From assembly GCF_014653785.1 (NCBI RefSeq), contig NZ_BNAS01000004.1:609107-673106 (forward strand): a DNA stretch of 64,000 bases, given 5' to 3'. The notes under the pieces were generated by a model. That model saw nothing but the letters and a program-made list of their open reading frames with translations. It did not search any database and was not told the origin of the DNA. Made by a program: the position numbers and the translations under genes. Shown here piece after piece: positions 53,894 through 63,132 of this stretch (its first letter is position 1; each line of letters begins with the position of its first letter). Source of the stretch: Promicromonospora soli (GTDB lineage Bacteria; Actinomycetota; Actinomycetes; Actinomycetales; Cellulomonadaceae).

Positions 53894-54044
53894 AGCCTGC
53901 CGCACCTTGGCCGCGGGAGCACGACGTGACCGGAACGTGATCAGAAAGGGCGCAAAAGCGTAGAAAAATCCGGTCACGGGGGCCGCAAGTTCACAAAGGG
54001 ATCACAGTTCTCAGGTGGGCCCCGATCCTGCCCCGCCGGGCTCC

Positions 54045-54050
54045 TACGCT
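54045..54050 (+). promoter_or_regulatory. -10 box of leaderless DUF4349 gene
   Basis: TACGCT ends 6 nt before the ATG at 54057. Confidence 0.5.
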
Positions 54051-54056
54051 CATCCC

Positions 54057-55043
54057 ATGAAGCGCAGCCGGTCAGCCAGGGGGGACGCGGGCTCGCCCGC
54101 GCGCCGACTCGTCCAAGCCCTCCTGGCAGCGGTCGTCGGAGGCACGCTCGTGGTCACCCTCGCGGCTTGCTCGGGTGGTGGCGAAGGGGATTCCGGCAGC
54201 CCGGAAGCGGCGACCGACGGCGGGGCCGGGAGCAGCGAGGGCGTCGGGCCCGAAGCCAGGACCGACGACTCGGCAGCCGACGCCGCGGGCGCGGTCGGCC
54301 TCGCCGACGCCCCCGAGGAGGCGGTCCACCGCGAGCTGGTCACCACCGGCAGCGCGACTCTCGCCGTGGAAGACCCGTTCGAGGCGGCCGAGCAGATCGC
54401 CGATCTCGTGGAGGGGGCCGGCGGCCGCGTCGAGGCGCGCGACGAACAAGCCGCGACCGACGACGGGCCGGGCAGCGCGTCGATGACGCTCCGCATCCCC
54501 GCCGACCGGGTCTCCGCCACGCTCGACGCTCTCGACGAGCTCGGCGAGGTTCGCGACCGGCACGTCGAGACGGTGGACGTCACCGGCACCGCGCAGGACC
54601 TCGACGCCCGGATCGCGGCGCTCCGCACCTCGACCGACCGGCTGCGCGAGCTCATGGCCGACGCCGACCGCACGGCCGACCTCATCCAGATCGAGGCCGA
54701 GCTCTCGACCCGTCAGGCCGAGCTGGACGCCCGGGTCGCCGAGCGGAACCGGCTCTCGGACGAGGTGGCGATGTCCACCCTGCGCGTCGAGATCGTCGCC
54801 GAGGGAACCCCGGCGGCCGAGGCGCGGCCGGCCGGTTTTGTCGGCGGCCTGACCGCTGGCTGGAACTCCCTGGTGAACACGTTCAACGTGGTCATCCTCG
54901 TCCTTGGCGCGATGCTGCCGTGGCTCGCGGTGGGCGGCCTGGTGCTGCTGGTGGTGGCCGGCGTCCGCAAGCAGCTGGCCAAGAGCCACCCCGCCGGGCC
55001 GACGCCGCCCCCCGCCGGCCCAAACCCGGCCCCCGCCGACTAG
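54057..55043 (+). CDS. DUF4349 lipoprotein with C-terminal membrane anchor
   Basis: A 328-residue protein. The lipoprotein signal VTLAACSG has Cys at about 40. A low-complexity Gly/Ser/Ala/Asp region (about 41-85) is followed by the DUF4349 domain (about 90-265): SATLAVEDPFEAAEQIADLV, SMTLRIPADRVSATLDAL, a coiled coil near 170-235, and STLRVEIVAEG. One TM helix (about 285-310) and a Pro-rich basic tail end it. DUF4349 proteins are membrane-anchored extracytoplasmic proteins of unknown function, sometimes near anti-sigma factors. TACGCT at leaderless distance precedes the ATG. Confidence 0.85.
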   Translation: MKRSRSARGDAGSPARRLVQALLAAVVGGTLVVTLAACSGGGEGDSGSPEAATDGGAGSSEGVGPEARTDDSAADAAGAVGLADAPEEAVHRELVTTGSATLAVEDPFEAAEQIADLVEGAGGRVEARDEQAATDDGPGSASMTLRIPADRVSATLDALDELGEVRDRHVETVDVTGTAQDLDARIAALRTSTDRLRELMADADRTADLIQIEAELSTRQAELDARVAERNRLSDEVAMSTLRVEIVAEGTPAAEARPAGFVGGLTAGWNSLVNTFNVVILVLGAMLPWLAVGGLVLLVVAGVRKQLAKSHPAGPTPPPAGPNPAPAD

Positions 55044-55051
55044 AACCAGGG

Positions 55052-55456
55052 TCAGTCGGTGATCGCCAGCGCGTCGATCTCCACGAGCATCTGCTCGTGC
55101 GGCAGGCCCACGAACACAGTGGTCCGGCTCGGCAGCACGCCACTCGGGCAATACTTGGTCACGAACTCGCCGTAGGCCTCGTTCATGGCCGCGAAGTCCT
55201 CGCGCTGGGTGAGGTAGACCCGCAGCATCACGACATCGTCGAACGTCGCGCCGCCGCCCTCGACGATCGCGCGGACGTTCTCGAGCGTGCGGGTGGTCTG
55301 TCCGGCGACGTCGCCGGGGTGCACGTACTCCCCCGTTGCCGGGTCCATGGGGCCCTGCCCCGAGACCTGGAGGAACGGCCCCTTGCGCACGCCCTGGTGG
55401 AAGGTGTGCGCGGGCGCGGGCGCGTCCGGGGTGGAGATGGCGGTCTTCGCGGTCAT
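55052..55456 (-). CDS. RidA family protein (second copy)
   Basis: A 134-residue RidA/YjgF protein: VRKGPFLQVSGQGPMDPATG, AGQTTRTLENVRAIVEGGGA, DVVMLRVYLTQREDFAAMNEAY, and the C-terminal LPSRTTVFVGLPHEQMLVEIDALA with the substrate-binding Arg. Last gene of the GH20-deacylase-PLP-enzyme operon; a GGAGAA site precedes the ATG. It would hydrolyse imines or enamines released by the adjacent PLP enzyme. It is clearly different in sequence from the RidA at 35372. Confidence 0.88.
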   Translation of the reverse strand: MTAKTAISTPDAPAPAHTFHQGVRKGPFLQVSGQGPMDPATGEYVHPGDVAGQTTRTLENVRAIVEGGGATFDDVVMLRVYLTQREDFAAMNEAYGEFVTKYCPSGVLPSRTTVFVGLPHEQMLVEIDALAITD

Positions 55457-55503
55457 CGGGTTCTCCTTGCGGGGTTGGATCAGTGGGTCCGGCAGCGGGT
55501 CGG

Positions 55504-56712
55504 TCAGAAGCTCAGCGTGGCCTGCTCGGCGACCTCGTCGCCGCGGGTCAACAGGGCGGTGCGGTACTTGTCGAACGTGGTGCACGGGTGGGAGATGCCG
55601 AACCCGATCACGTCGCCGGGTACGAGCCACCCGCCGCCGTCGGCCGGGTCGAGGGACAGGTAGGCGTGCTGGTCGTTGAGCGCGGTCACGCGCGCCCCGG
55701 TCAGCTCGCGGGCTGCGCCGAGCCGGCCTGCGGCGTCGGCCGTGCGCACGACGAGCGGCGTCGGCAGGTCGATGTCGAACGACACGTCCCGGCGCCCCAT
55801 GCCGCAGATGGCCAGCCCTGGCTCGGGCGTGGACAGCACGGAGGCCCAGACCGTGATCGCGGGCCGCAGCGGCTCCGCGCCCAGGCGCGTCCAGGGGTCG
55901 GCGCGGAGGTAGTGGCCGTGGTCGTGCGTCACGTACGCGCCGGAGCGCAGCACGACTCGGGTCGGGACGTCGCTGCCCGCCGCGTCCTGGACGGGCGCGC
56001 TGAGGTGCTCGGTCACGACGTCGGCGAACGCGCTGCCGCCCGCGCTCAGCACCACGGGCCCGTCGACGAGGCCGGCGATCGCGGCGCCCGTCTCCCGCAG
56101 CCCGTCGCACCATTGCCCGACGGCGGCCAGCTCCTCCGCGCTGGTGCCGCCCGCGACCGGCCCCTCGTAGCCGGCGACGCCGATGAGCCGCAGCCCGGCG
56201 TCGGGCACCCGGCCGGCCAGCGCCACGGCGTCGGGCACGGTGCGCACTCCCGTGCGGCCGCCGGGGAGGCCGAGCTCCACGAGCACGCCCAGCCGCGCGG
56301 CGGCTTCCGGCGCAGCACCGGCGAACCCGTCGGCGAGCAGGTCGACGCCCCGTACGGAGTCCACGTACACCCAGACCTCGTCGGCTGTGCCGTCCGCGAG
56401 CGCGGTGCGGAGCCACGCGATCTCGCGGGGGTCGACGAGCTCGTTCGCGAGGAAGGCGCGCCGCCCGGCGCCGGGGAGGCCCCAGCCGAGCGCCGTCCGG
56501 AGCTGTGCGGGCGTCGCCACGGTGGCGCCCCAGGCCCCGGCGGCGACCTGGCGCTCCCAGATCGCGCGGGACATGTGCGTCTTCACGTGCGGCGCGTGCT
56601 CCACACCTGCGGCGGCGAAGATACCGGCCACGGTAGCGATGTTGTGGTCCAGCGCCGCCTCGTCGATCGTCAGCAGGGGCCAGGAGAGCGTGGGGTCATC
56701 GATGCGCGGCAC
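55504..56712 (-). CDS. D-threonine-aldolase/D-serine-deaminase-like PLP enzyme (second copy)
   Basis: A 402-residue fold-type III PLP enzyme. Lys44 in APHVKTHMSR binds PLP. TVATPAQLRTALG and LGLPGGRTGVRTV are barrel segments. The C-terminal metal site is His375-Pro-Cys377 (ISHPCTTFDKY), as in Zn-dependent D-serine deaminases and D-threonine aldolases. GTG at 56712 has an AGGA site. It follows an N-acyl-D-amino-acid deacylase and precedes RidA, so it likely deaminates or cleaves the D-amino acid that the deacylase frees. Confidence 0.87.
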   Translation of the reverse strand: MPRIDDPTLSWPLLTIDEAALDHNIATVAGIFAAAGVEHAPHVKTHMSRAIWERQVAAGAWGATVATPAQLRTALGWGLPGAGRRAFLANELVDPREIAWLRTALADGTADEVWVYVDSVRGVDLLADGFAGAAPEAAARLGVLVELGLPGGRTGVRTVPDAVALAGRVPDAGLRLIGVAGYEGPVAGGTSAEELAAVGQWCDGLRETGAAIAGLVDGPVVLSAGGSAFADVVTEHLSAPVQDAAGSDVPTRVVLRSGAYVTHDHGHYLRADPWTRLGAEPLRPAITVWASVLSTPEPGLAICGMGRRDVSFDIDLPTPLVVRTADAAGRLGAARELTGARVTALNDQHAYLSLDPADGGGWLVPGDVIGFGISHPCTTFDKYRTALLTRGDEVAEQATLSF

Positions 56713-56759
56713 AACCCCATCCTGCCGTGCCGCAATCTCCCTCCGCACCCTCCGACCGA

Positions 56760-58364
56760 TCAGGCAGGAGGCGGCCGCACCGCATGCCCCGGCGTCGCCC
56801 CGGTCAGCACACCCCCGGCGAGCACCGGCACCCCGCCCACCAGGACGTCCTCGATGCCCGACGCCGGCGTGCGCGGCGTCTCGTAGGTCGCCTCGTCGCG
56901 CACCTGGCCCGGGTCCACGAGCGCGATGTCCGCGATGGCACCGGGCACGAGCTCCCCGCGATCCGCCAGGGCGAAGCGCCGCGCGGCGCGGGCCGACAGG
57001 TGCTCGGCGGCGTCCCACCAGCTCCACGAGCCGCTGCGCACGTGCTCGTCGAGGAACCGGGCGAAGGCTCCCCATCCGCGCGGGTGAGGCTGTCCACCCC
57101 AGTAGATGGCGTCCGACCCGGCGAGGTGTCCCTCGTAGCCGGCCAGCGTGCGGACGGACTCGGGCGAGTTGGTCGGCGGCTGCGCGAACACGCAGCTCGC
57201 GCGCAGCGCGGTGGTGGTCAGGATCTCGACCACCGTGTCGGGGGCCGAACGCCCGAGCCGAGAGGCGACGTCGGGCAGGGTCATGCCCTCGGCCCACTCC
57301 ATGCCGGGCACGGACGCGAAGGTGATGCGGGGCCACAGGTCGGTCAGACCGGCGAAGTGGTCGCCCAGGCGCTTGGTCACCGCGGGGTCGCGGAGGGCGT
57401 CGACCGTCGCGGCGGGATCGGCCAGAGGCAGCCACGTCGGCAGCGCGACCATGGAGAGGATGGAGCATCCGCGCAGGTAGGGGTAGGAGTCGTAGGTGAC
57501 GTCGTGGCCCGCGGCACGTGCGGCTCGTACCTGCTCGAGCAGGTCGTGCGCGGGACCGTGCAGGTGCGACACGTGCGTCGCGACGTCGGAGACGCGCGCG
57601 ATCCGCATCAGCTCCTCGAACGCCCCGACGCCCCTGTCCTCGTACCCGCGCATGTGGCTCACGTGCGGCAGGCCGCGTGCGGCGGCGACCTTCGCGAGCG
57701 CGATCAGCTCACGCTCGTCGGCGTAGGCGGCCGGCACATACTCGAGGCCGGTCGAGAAGCCGCAGGCGCCGTCGTCCAGGGCCCGCTCCAGCAGGCCCAC
57801 CATGGCCGCGATCTCCTCGTCCGACGCCGGGCGCTGCGCCGCCCCCAGAACGCGGTACCGCAGGGTGCCGTGCGGCACGAGGTACGCGACGTTCACTGGG
57901 ACGGTGCGGTGGTAGGTGGTCAGGAGGTCGCCCACGGATCCGCCAGCGAAGGTGGGGTGGGACCCGTTGACGGCGGCGAAGTAGGCACTCGCCCACTCGT
58001 AGGCAGTGCGGTCGGTCGGCGCGAAGGACACTCCGTCCTGCCCCGCCACGACGGTGGTGATGCCCTGGCGCAGCATCGCGAGCTGGACGTCCGGCTCGAA
58101 GACGGCGGCCTCAGCGTGCGTGTGCGCGTCCACAAACCCGGGCATGGCGACGCGGCCCTGCGCATCGAGGATCCCGTCGCTCTGTTCGACGTCGCTCCGG
58201 AAGACGCCGTACTGGTCGACGGCGGCTCGTTCGACGATGCCGGGGGCGTCCGCGCGGGTGACTGCCGCGATTCGGCCGCGCGCGACGTGCAGGTCCACCG
58301 GTTCCGAGAGGGAGCCGTCAGGCTGTGGCAGGCGGGCGTCGCGGACCAGGATCGTGCCGTTCAT
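56760..58364 (-). CDS. N-acyl-D-amino-acid deacylase (D-aminoacylase family amidohydrolase)
   Basis: A 534-residue amidohydrolase. The metal motif is GFVDAHTHAE near residue 75. GFSTGLEYVPAAYADERELI and GLPHVSHMRGYED are the D-aminoacylase signatures, followed by ATHVSHLHGP and a C-terminal beta strand region. It removes the N-acyl group from N-acyl-D-amino acids. The start overlaps the GH20 gene stop (ATGA) and it is 47 nt before the PLP enzyme. A related family member is N-acyl-D-glutamate deacylase; the exact side chain is unknown. Confidence 0.9.
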   Translation of the reverse strand: MNGTILVRDARLPQPDGSLSEPVDLHVARGRIAAVTRADAPGIVERAAVDQYGVFRSDVEQSDGILDAQGRVAMPGFVDAHTHAEAAVFEPDVQLAMLRQGITTVVAGQDGVSFAPTDRTAYEWASAYFAAVNGSHPTFAGGSVGDLLTTYHRTVPVNVAYLVPHGTLRYRVLGAAQRPASDEEIAAMVGLLERALDDGACGFSTGLEYVPAAYADERELIALAKVAAARGLPHVSHMRGYEDRGVGAFEELMRIARVSDVATHVSHLHGPAHDLLEQVRAARAAGHDVTYDSYPYLRGCSILSMVALPTWLPLADPAATVDALRDPAVTKRLGDHFAGLTDLWPRITFASVPGMEWAEGMTLPDVASRLGRSAPDTVVEILTTTALRASCVFAQPPTNSPESVRTLAGYEGHLAGSDAIYWGGQPHPRGWGAFARFLDEHVRSGSWSWWDAAEHLSARAARRFALADRGELVPGAIADIALVDPGQVRDEATYETPRTPASGIEDVLVGGVPVLAGGVLTGATPGHAVRPPPA

Positions 58365-60247
58365 CTGCCACTGTCCGGCGTCTGCTTCGGCTCCGGCTCC
58401 GGGACCTGCTCGGGCTCCCGGACCTGCTCAGGGAGGTTCTCCACGCCGCCGTCCTCGCGCCAGCCGCCGAGCCCGGCCCAGCCCCCCACGGCGGTCTCCG
58501 CCGCCAGGTCGCGCGGGTAGCCCTCGACGCCGGGCCGGGTCTGCCACAGGTGCGGGCCGGCGAGCGGCCGGTACTCGACCCCGTACGCGTCCAGGCGTGG
58601 CAGATGGTGCCGCTCCAGGCGGTCGAGGAACTCCTTGGACGCCGGCGAGCCCGGCTCGCGGTCGGCCTGCGGCGACCACGCGACCTCGGCGAACGCCGCA
58701 AGCCGCGGGAAGGTCGCGTAGTCGACGCGCCGCGCGTTGTCGAGGTGCTCGGTCCATACCTGCGCCTGCGTGCCGAGCAGCCGGCCCGGGGTCACCTCAC
58801 CGGTCGAGCTTTCCGCGTCGCTGACCAACGGGGCAGGGAGCGGCTCGAAGCCGTACACGTCCTCGACCGTCCGCAGAAATCCGACCGGGATCGGCTCGGC
58901 GGGGTGGTCACCGGCGCGATGGTCCAGGTAGACGGCCTGCTCGGGCGCCATGACCACGTCGTGCCCGGCCGCGAGCGCGGCCGCACCCTGCGCGTACCCG
59001 CGCCAGGACGTCACGATCACGTCGCGCGGCAGCAACGGCGACATGGCCTCGTCCCAGACGACGGCGCGGCGGCCGGCGTCGGACACGTGCTGCGCCAGGC
59101 GGGCGACGAACCAGCCGTGCAGCTGCCCGACGTCGGGGACGGCGCGCCGCCTGGAGTCTTTCGAAGGCCCGAAGAGGCCCAGCGTCCTGGCGCGCTCGAC
59201 GATGTGGGGCGACTCGCGCCAGAGCGTGGTCGGCACCTCGTCGCCGCCGAGGCCGATGAAGGGTGTGTCGAAGACGTCCAGCACCTCATCCAGCACGTGC
59301 CGGAAGAACGCGAGCGATCCCTCGGACGGGTCGAGCACGTCCTCGCTGATGCCCCACGTCGTGCGGACGCCGCGCCGGTCCTTGAGCGTGCCGAGCTCGG
59401 GGTAGGCGGCGACGGCGGCCTCGACATGGCCCGGCACGTCGATCTCCGGGACCACGGTGATGCCCCGGTCGCGGGCGTAGGCGACGATCTCGCGCAGCTC
59501 GTCCTGCGTGTAGAAGCCGCCGTGCGGGCGGCCGTCGCGGGAGCCGGTACGCCAGGTGCCGACGGTGGACTCGCGACGCCACGCGCCGGTACGGGTCAGC
59601 TCGGGGTAGCGGTAGATCTGCACGCGCCAGCCCTGGTCGTCGGTGAGGTGGAGCTGCAGCACGTTGAGCCGGTGGGCGGCGGCGAGGTCGATGAACCGCA
59701 GCACGTCCTGCTTCGGCAGGAAGTGGCGGGCGACGTCGAGCAGCACCCCGCGCCAGACGAACCGCGGGTGGTCCTCGATGCGCCCCGCCGGGAGCTCGAG
59801 CACCCCGGCGCCGCCCGGGCTCTGGTAGGCCGCCGGCGCACGCCGGAAGGCGGCCGGGCCGGCGAGCTGGCGCAGGGTCTGGGCCGCGGCGTGGGCGCCG
59901 GCGAGGTCCGCGGCCTCGACGCGCACCCTGCCAGGAGTCGTGCCGCCCGGTGCTTCACTGCCCGACGCCGGCGCGCGAACCTCGATCCGGTAGCCCTCGC
60001 GGGGCAGGTCGGACGCGACCGCGAAGACGACGTCGGCGCCGCCGCGACGAGCCGAGCGGACCGGGCCGGTCGAGGGCACCAGGTCGATGCCGAATGCCTC
60101 TTCGATGACCCGGCGCCACCAGCGCGCCGCGGGGCGCAGGACCGGGTCTGCCATGACCCGGGCGCCGTCTTGGAGCAGCACCGAGCCGCCCGTCACCTTC
60201 ATCGACGCGGGCGCGGGAACGAGGCCAGGATCTCCGGGGTCGCGCAC
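58361..60247 (-). CDS. Beta-N-acetylhexosaminidase (GH20)
   Basis: A 628-residue GH20 hexosaminidase. It has the GH20b N-terminal domain (starting GLVPAPASMKVTGG), FVWRGVLLDVARHFLPKQ, LHLTDDQGWRVQIYRYPELT, EIDVPGHVEAAVAAYP, and the catalytic pair Asp336-Glu337 in GLGGDEVPTTLW. A C-terminal Pro/Glu-rich tail ends it. No signal peptide is seen, so it probably acts on imported chito- or muropeptide-derived oligosaccharides. I choose GTG at 60247 since TAGGGT sits 7 nt upstream; ATG at 60202 would cut into the conserved N-terminus. First gene of the D-amino-acid operon. Confidence 0.92.
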   Translation of the reverse strand: MRDPGDPGLVPAPASMKVTGGSVLLQDGARVMADPVLRPAARWWRRVIEEAFGIDLVPSTGPVRSARRGGADVVFAVASDLPREGYRIEVRAPASGSEAPGGTTPGRVRVEAADLAGAHAAAQTLRQLAGPAAFRRAPAAYQSPGGAGVLELPAGRIEDHPRFVWRGVLLDVARHFLPKQDVLRFIDLAAAHRLNVLQLHLTDDQGWRVQIYRYPELTRTGAWRRESTVGTWRTGSRDGRPHGGFYTQDELREIVAYARDRGITVVPEIDVPGHVEAAVAAYPELGTLKDRRGVRTTWGISEDVLDPSEGSLAFFRHVLDEVLDVFDTPFIGLGGDEVPTTLWRESPHIVERARTLGLFGPSKDSRRRAVPDVGQLHGWFVARLAQHVSDAGRRAVVWDEAMSPLLPRDVIVTSWRGYAQGAAALAAGHDVVMAPEQAVYLDHRAGDHPAEPIPVGFLRTVEDVYGFEPLPAPLVSDAESSTGEVTPGRLLGTQAQVWTEHLDNARRVDYATFPRLAAFAEVAWSPQADREPGSPASKEFLDRLERHHLPRLDAYGVEYRPLAGPHLWQTRPGVEGYPRDLAAETAVGGWAGLGGWREDGGVENLPEQVREPEQVPEPEPKQTPDSGR

Positions 60248-60254
60248 GCCCGTC

Positions 60255-60260
60255 ACCCTA
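60255..60260 (-). promoter_or_regulatory. -10 box of leaderless GH20 gene
   Basis: TAGGGT on the minus strand, 7 nt before the GTG at 60247. Confidence 0.5.
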
Positions 60261-60356
60261 GCGCGGCGCCCCGTTTCCGCGCGGGAAGCCGCGTCGGGCA
60301 CGGGCCTGGGTCGTACGGATTCGACGGCATATCTGACGCTCGGCACGGACCAGTGG

Positions 60357-62237
60357 TCACTCCTTGCGCAGCACCGGCTCCAGTGCTGCCAGCACGGCTG
60401 GGTCTTCGATGGTGGACGGCACGGCGGGTTCTTCGCCGTCGGCCACCTGGCGCATCGTGCGCCGCAGGATCTTGCCCGAGCGGGTCTTCGGCAGCCCGTC
60501 GACGATCGCGACGTCCTTGAACGCGGCAACCGGCCCGATCTGGTCGCGCACCGCGGCGACGAGCTCCGCCGCCACACCCTCAGGGTCCGCGCCGGCCTTG
60601 AGCACGACGAACCCGCGCGGCACCTGACCCTTGAGCGAGTCGGCCGCGCCGATCACCGCGCACTCGGCCACGGCGGGGTGCGCCGCGAGGACACCCTCGA
60701 TCGCCCCGGTGGACAGCCGGTGCCCTGCGACGTTGATGACGTCGTCGGTGCGGCCCATGACGTAGACGTACCCGTCGTCGTCCACGTAGCCGCCGTCGCC
60801 CGAGAGGTAGTAGCCGTCGTAGGCGGCGAGGTACGAGGAGACGTACCGTGCGTCGTCGCGCCACAGCGTCTGCAGGGTGCCGGGCGGCAGCGGCAGCCGG
60901 ATCGCGAGGCTGCCCTCCTGCCCGGGGCCCGCGACCGTGCCGTCGGGCAGCAGCACCTGCACGTCGAAGCCGGGCACCGGGACCGACGGCGACCCGGGCC
61001 GGGTCGGCATCAGGTCCAGTCCGCGCAGGTTGGCGACGACGGCCCACCCGGTCTCGGTCTGCCACCTGTGGTCCACGACCGGCACGCCAAGGATGCGCCC
61101 GGCCCACTCGTACGTCCCGGGGTCGAGCCGCTCCCCCGCGAGGAACAAGTGCCGCAGGGAGGAGATGTCGTGGCTCGCCAGGAGGATCCCCTCCGGGTCC
61201 TCCTTCTTGATCGCCCGGATCGCGGTCGGCGCGGTGAACAGCGCTTCGACGCCGTGCTCGGCGACAACGCGCCAGAACGCCCCGGCGTCCGGCGTGCCGA
61301 CGGGCTTGCCCTCGTAGAGCACGGAGGTCGCGCCCACGATCAGCGGCCCGTAGACGATGTAGGAGTGGCCAACGACCCAGCCGACGTCGGACGCCGTCCA
61401 CCAGACCTGACCGGCCCCGATGTCGTAGATGTTGCGCATGGACCAGGCCAGGGCGACGGCGTGGCCGCCGTTGTCGCGCAGGATCCCCTTGGGCTTCCCC
61501 GTGGTGCCCGACGTGTACAGGATGTAGAGCGGATCCGTCGCCGCGACCTCCGTGCACGGCGCGGGGTTGGTCCGGCCGGCATGCATGGCGGTTGCCCAGT
61601 TCAGGTCCCGCCCCTCGACGAGCGTCGCCTCGGCCTGCGGCCGCTGCAGCACCACGCACGACGACGGCTCGTGGGTGGCCAGCTCCAGGGCCCGGTCCAG
61701 CAGGGGCTTGTACTCGACCACCCGGGTGGGCTCGATGCCGCACGACGCCGACACCACGACCTTCGGCTGCGCGTCGTCGATCCGCACGGCCAGCTCGTTC
61801 GCGGCGAACCCCCCGAACACCACCGAGTGCACAGCCCCGAGCCGCGCGCAGGCCAGCATCGCGACGACGGCCTCGGGCACCATCGGCATGTAGATCACCA
61901 CCCGGTCGCCCTGGCTGACGCCGAGGTCGCGCAGGGCGCCGGCGAACGCCGCGACGTCCTGCAGCAGGGTGGCGTAGGTGATGGTCTCCGTGGTGCCGGT
62001 CACCGGGCTGTCGTAGATCAGCGCCGCCTGGTCGCCGCGGCCTGCGATCACGTGCCGGTCGAGGGCGTTGTAGCAGGTGTTGAGCCTGCCGTCGGGGAAC
62101 CAGCGGTAGAACGGAGGGCTGTCGGCGTCGAGCACCCGGGTGGGCTTGCGGAACCAGGTGACGAGAGCGGCCTGCTCGCCCCAGAAGCCCTCGGGATCGG
62201 CGAGGCTTCGCCGATAGACGTCCGCGTAGTCGGCCAT
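60357..62237 (-). CDS. prpE: Acyl-CoA synthetase, propionate/acetate-CoA ligase type
   Basis: A 626-residue AMP-forming ligase: ACS N-terminal domain (YADVYRRSLADPEGFWGEQA), AMP-binding motif LYILYTSGTTGKPKG, RWQTETGWAVV, hinge YYLSGDGGYVDDDGYVYVMG, and acylation-site Lys in PKTRSGKILRR. IRAIKKEDPEG and the overall layout are closer to PrpE (propionyl-CoA synthetase) than to AcsA. AGGAGG sits 5 nt before the ATG. It is upstream of the GH20 operon but has its own region. It could activate acyl groups released by the deacylase (inference). Confidence 0.9.
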   Translation of the reverse strand: MADYADVYRRSLADPEGFWGEQAALVTWFRKPTRVLDADSPPFYRWFPDGRLNTCYNALDRHVIAGRGDQAALIYDSPVTGTTETITYATLLQDVAAFAGALRDLGVSQGDRVVIYMPMVPEAVVAMLACARLGAVHSVVFGGFAANELAVRIDDAQPKVVVSASCGIEPTRVVEYKPLLDRALELATHEPSSCVVLQRPQAEATLVEGRDLNWATAMHAGRTNPAPCTEVAATDPLYILYTSGTTGKPKGILRDNGGHAVALAWSMRNIYDIGAGQVWWTASDVGWVVGHSYIVYGPLIVGATSVLYEGKPVGTPDAGAFWRVVAEHGVEALFTAPTAIRAIKKEDPEGILLASHDISSLRHLFLAGERLDPGTYEWAGRILGVPVVDHRWQTETGWAVVANLRGLDLMPTRPGSPSVPVPGFDVQVLLPDGTVAGPGQEGSLAIRLPLPPGTLQTLWRDDARYVSSYLAAYDGYYLSGDGGYVDDDGYVYVMGRTDDVINVAGHRLSTGAIEGVLAAHPAVAECAVIGAADSLKGQVPRGFVVLKAGADPEGVAAELVAAVRDQIGPVAAFKDVAIVDGLPKTRSGKILRRTMRQVADGEEPAVPSTIEDPAVLAALEPVLRKE

Positions 62238-62328
62238 GGGGCCCTCCTGGTCTGGCTCGCGGACCCCGGTGTCCGCGTCGGTGCCAGTGTGCCTCGGACG
62301 TGCGGCGCCGTCGAGCGGCAGGCAGCTC

Positions 62329-63090
62329 TCAGAGAAGCTTCCCGAGCTCCTCGGCGTGCTCCGCGGTCCATGCTTCCTGGCGCCGTACGTCGGCCGGCAC
62401 TCCGAGCTCGGCGAGCCTGACCATTGCGGGCTCACCGGCCCGTGCGCCGGCGTCGATGCCGTCGGCGCACCGGCGCTGCCACCAGAGGATCGTCGGCACG
62501 AGCTCCGACCGGTCGATCGGCCCGTAGGCCTCGCACACCGTCACGAGCGCCCGTGCCGCGCGGCCGACGTCGGTCCGCGGCCCCAGCGGGACGAACTGCC
62601 AGAGCAGGTGTGCGACATCCTCGATCCGCCGGCCCGGCCCGGCGATGTCCCAGTCGATGAACGCGACCGGCTCGAGCCCGCTCGTACCGTGCCGGAAGAC
62701 CGTGTTGCGCGGGTCGATGTCGTGATGGCACACCACCTCGGAGTCGCCCGCGAGCGTGGTGCCAGCCGTTAGGTCGTGCAGCTCGCGCACCAGCCGGGCG
62801 AGCTCGGCCAGGCAGGATGGCTCCGCCGCAGCTCGCCGCACGCCGTCGTCCGTTCCGCTGAGACCGTCCAGGTAGCTGAGCACCTCCGTCGCGGGTGGCT
62901 CGACCCGCAGCAGCCGTGGTGCGCCGCGCCAGCCGCGCCGGGCGAGAAACCGCAGCAGCTCGTGCACGTACTCGTGCCGCTCGGTCATCGAGCGGTACAC
63001 CTCGTCGCCACGCCGCGTCACGGTCGAGACGAACCCTCCGGACAAGACGTGTTCGTCGTTTTGCTGCACCGCCCAAGTCTCTCGCGGCAT
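62329..63090 (-). CDS. Phosphotransferase (APH/choline kinase fold)
   Basis: A 253-residue small-molecule kinase of the aminoglycoside phosphotransferase family. The catalytic Brenner-type motif is VVCHHDIDPRNTVF, the metal-binding Asp is in FIDWDIAGPGRRIEDVA, and VSTVTRRGDEVYR is the N-lobe start. It is shorter than typical aminoglycoside kinases, with few N-lobe features, so the substrate could be a sugar, amino alcohol or antibiotic. No resistance context. No clear ribosome site. Confidence 0.82.
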   Translation of the reverse strand: MPRETWAVQQNDEHVLSGGFVSTVTRRGDEVYRSMTERHEYVHELLRFLARRGWRGAPRLLRVEPPATEVLSYLDGLSGTDDGVRRAAAEPSCLAELARLVRELHDLTAGTTLAGDSEVVCHHDIDPRNTVFRHGTSGLEPVAFIDWDIAGPGRRIEDVAHLLWQFVPLGPRTDVGRAARALVTVCEAYGPIDRSELVPTILWWQRRCADGIDAGARAGEPAMVRLAELGVPADVRRQEAWTAEHAEELGKLL

Positions 63091-63132
63091 GCTGGCGGCC
63101 GCCGCGAGGACGGGCTCGCGGCGGTCGCCGGT

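Noticed and set aside
54057-55043. DUF4349 gene as an anti-sigma factor
   Set aside because: No sigma factor gene is adjacent and the zinc-binding anti-sigma motif is absent; the family function remains unknown.
55504-57468. Fused 654-residue protein joining the PLP enzyme with upstream frame
   Set aside because: The extra 250 residues are a shadow of the D-aminoacylase gene on the same strand in another frame; the GTG at 56712 starts at the conserved domain.
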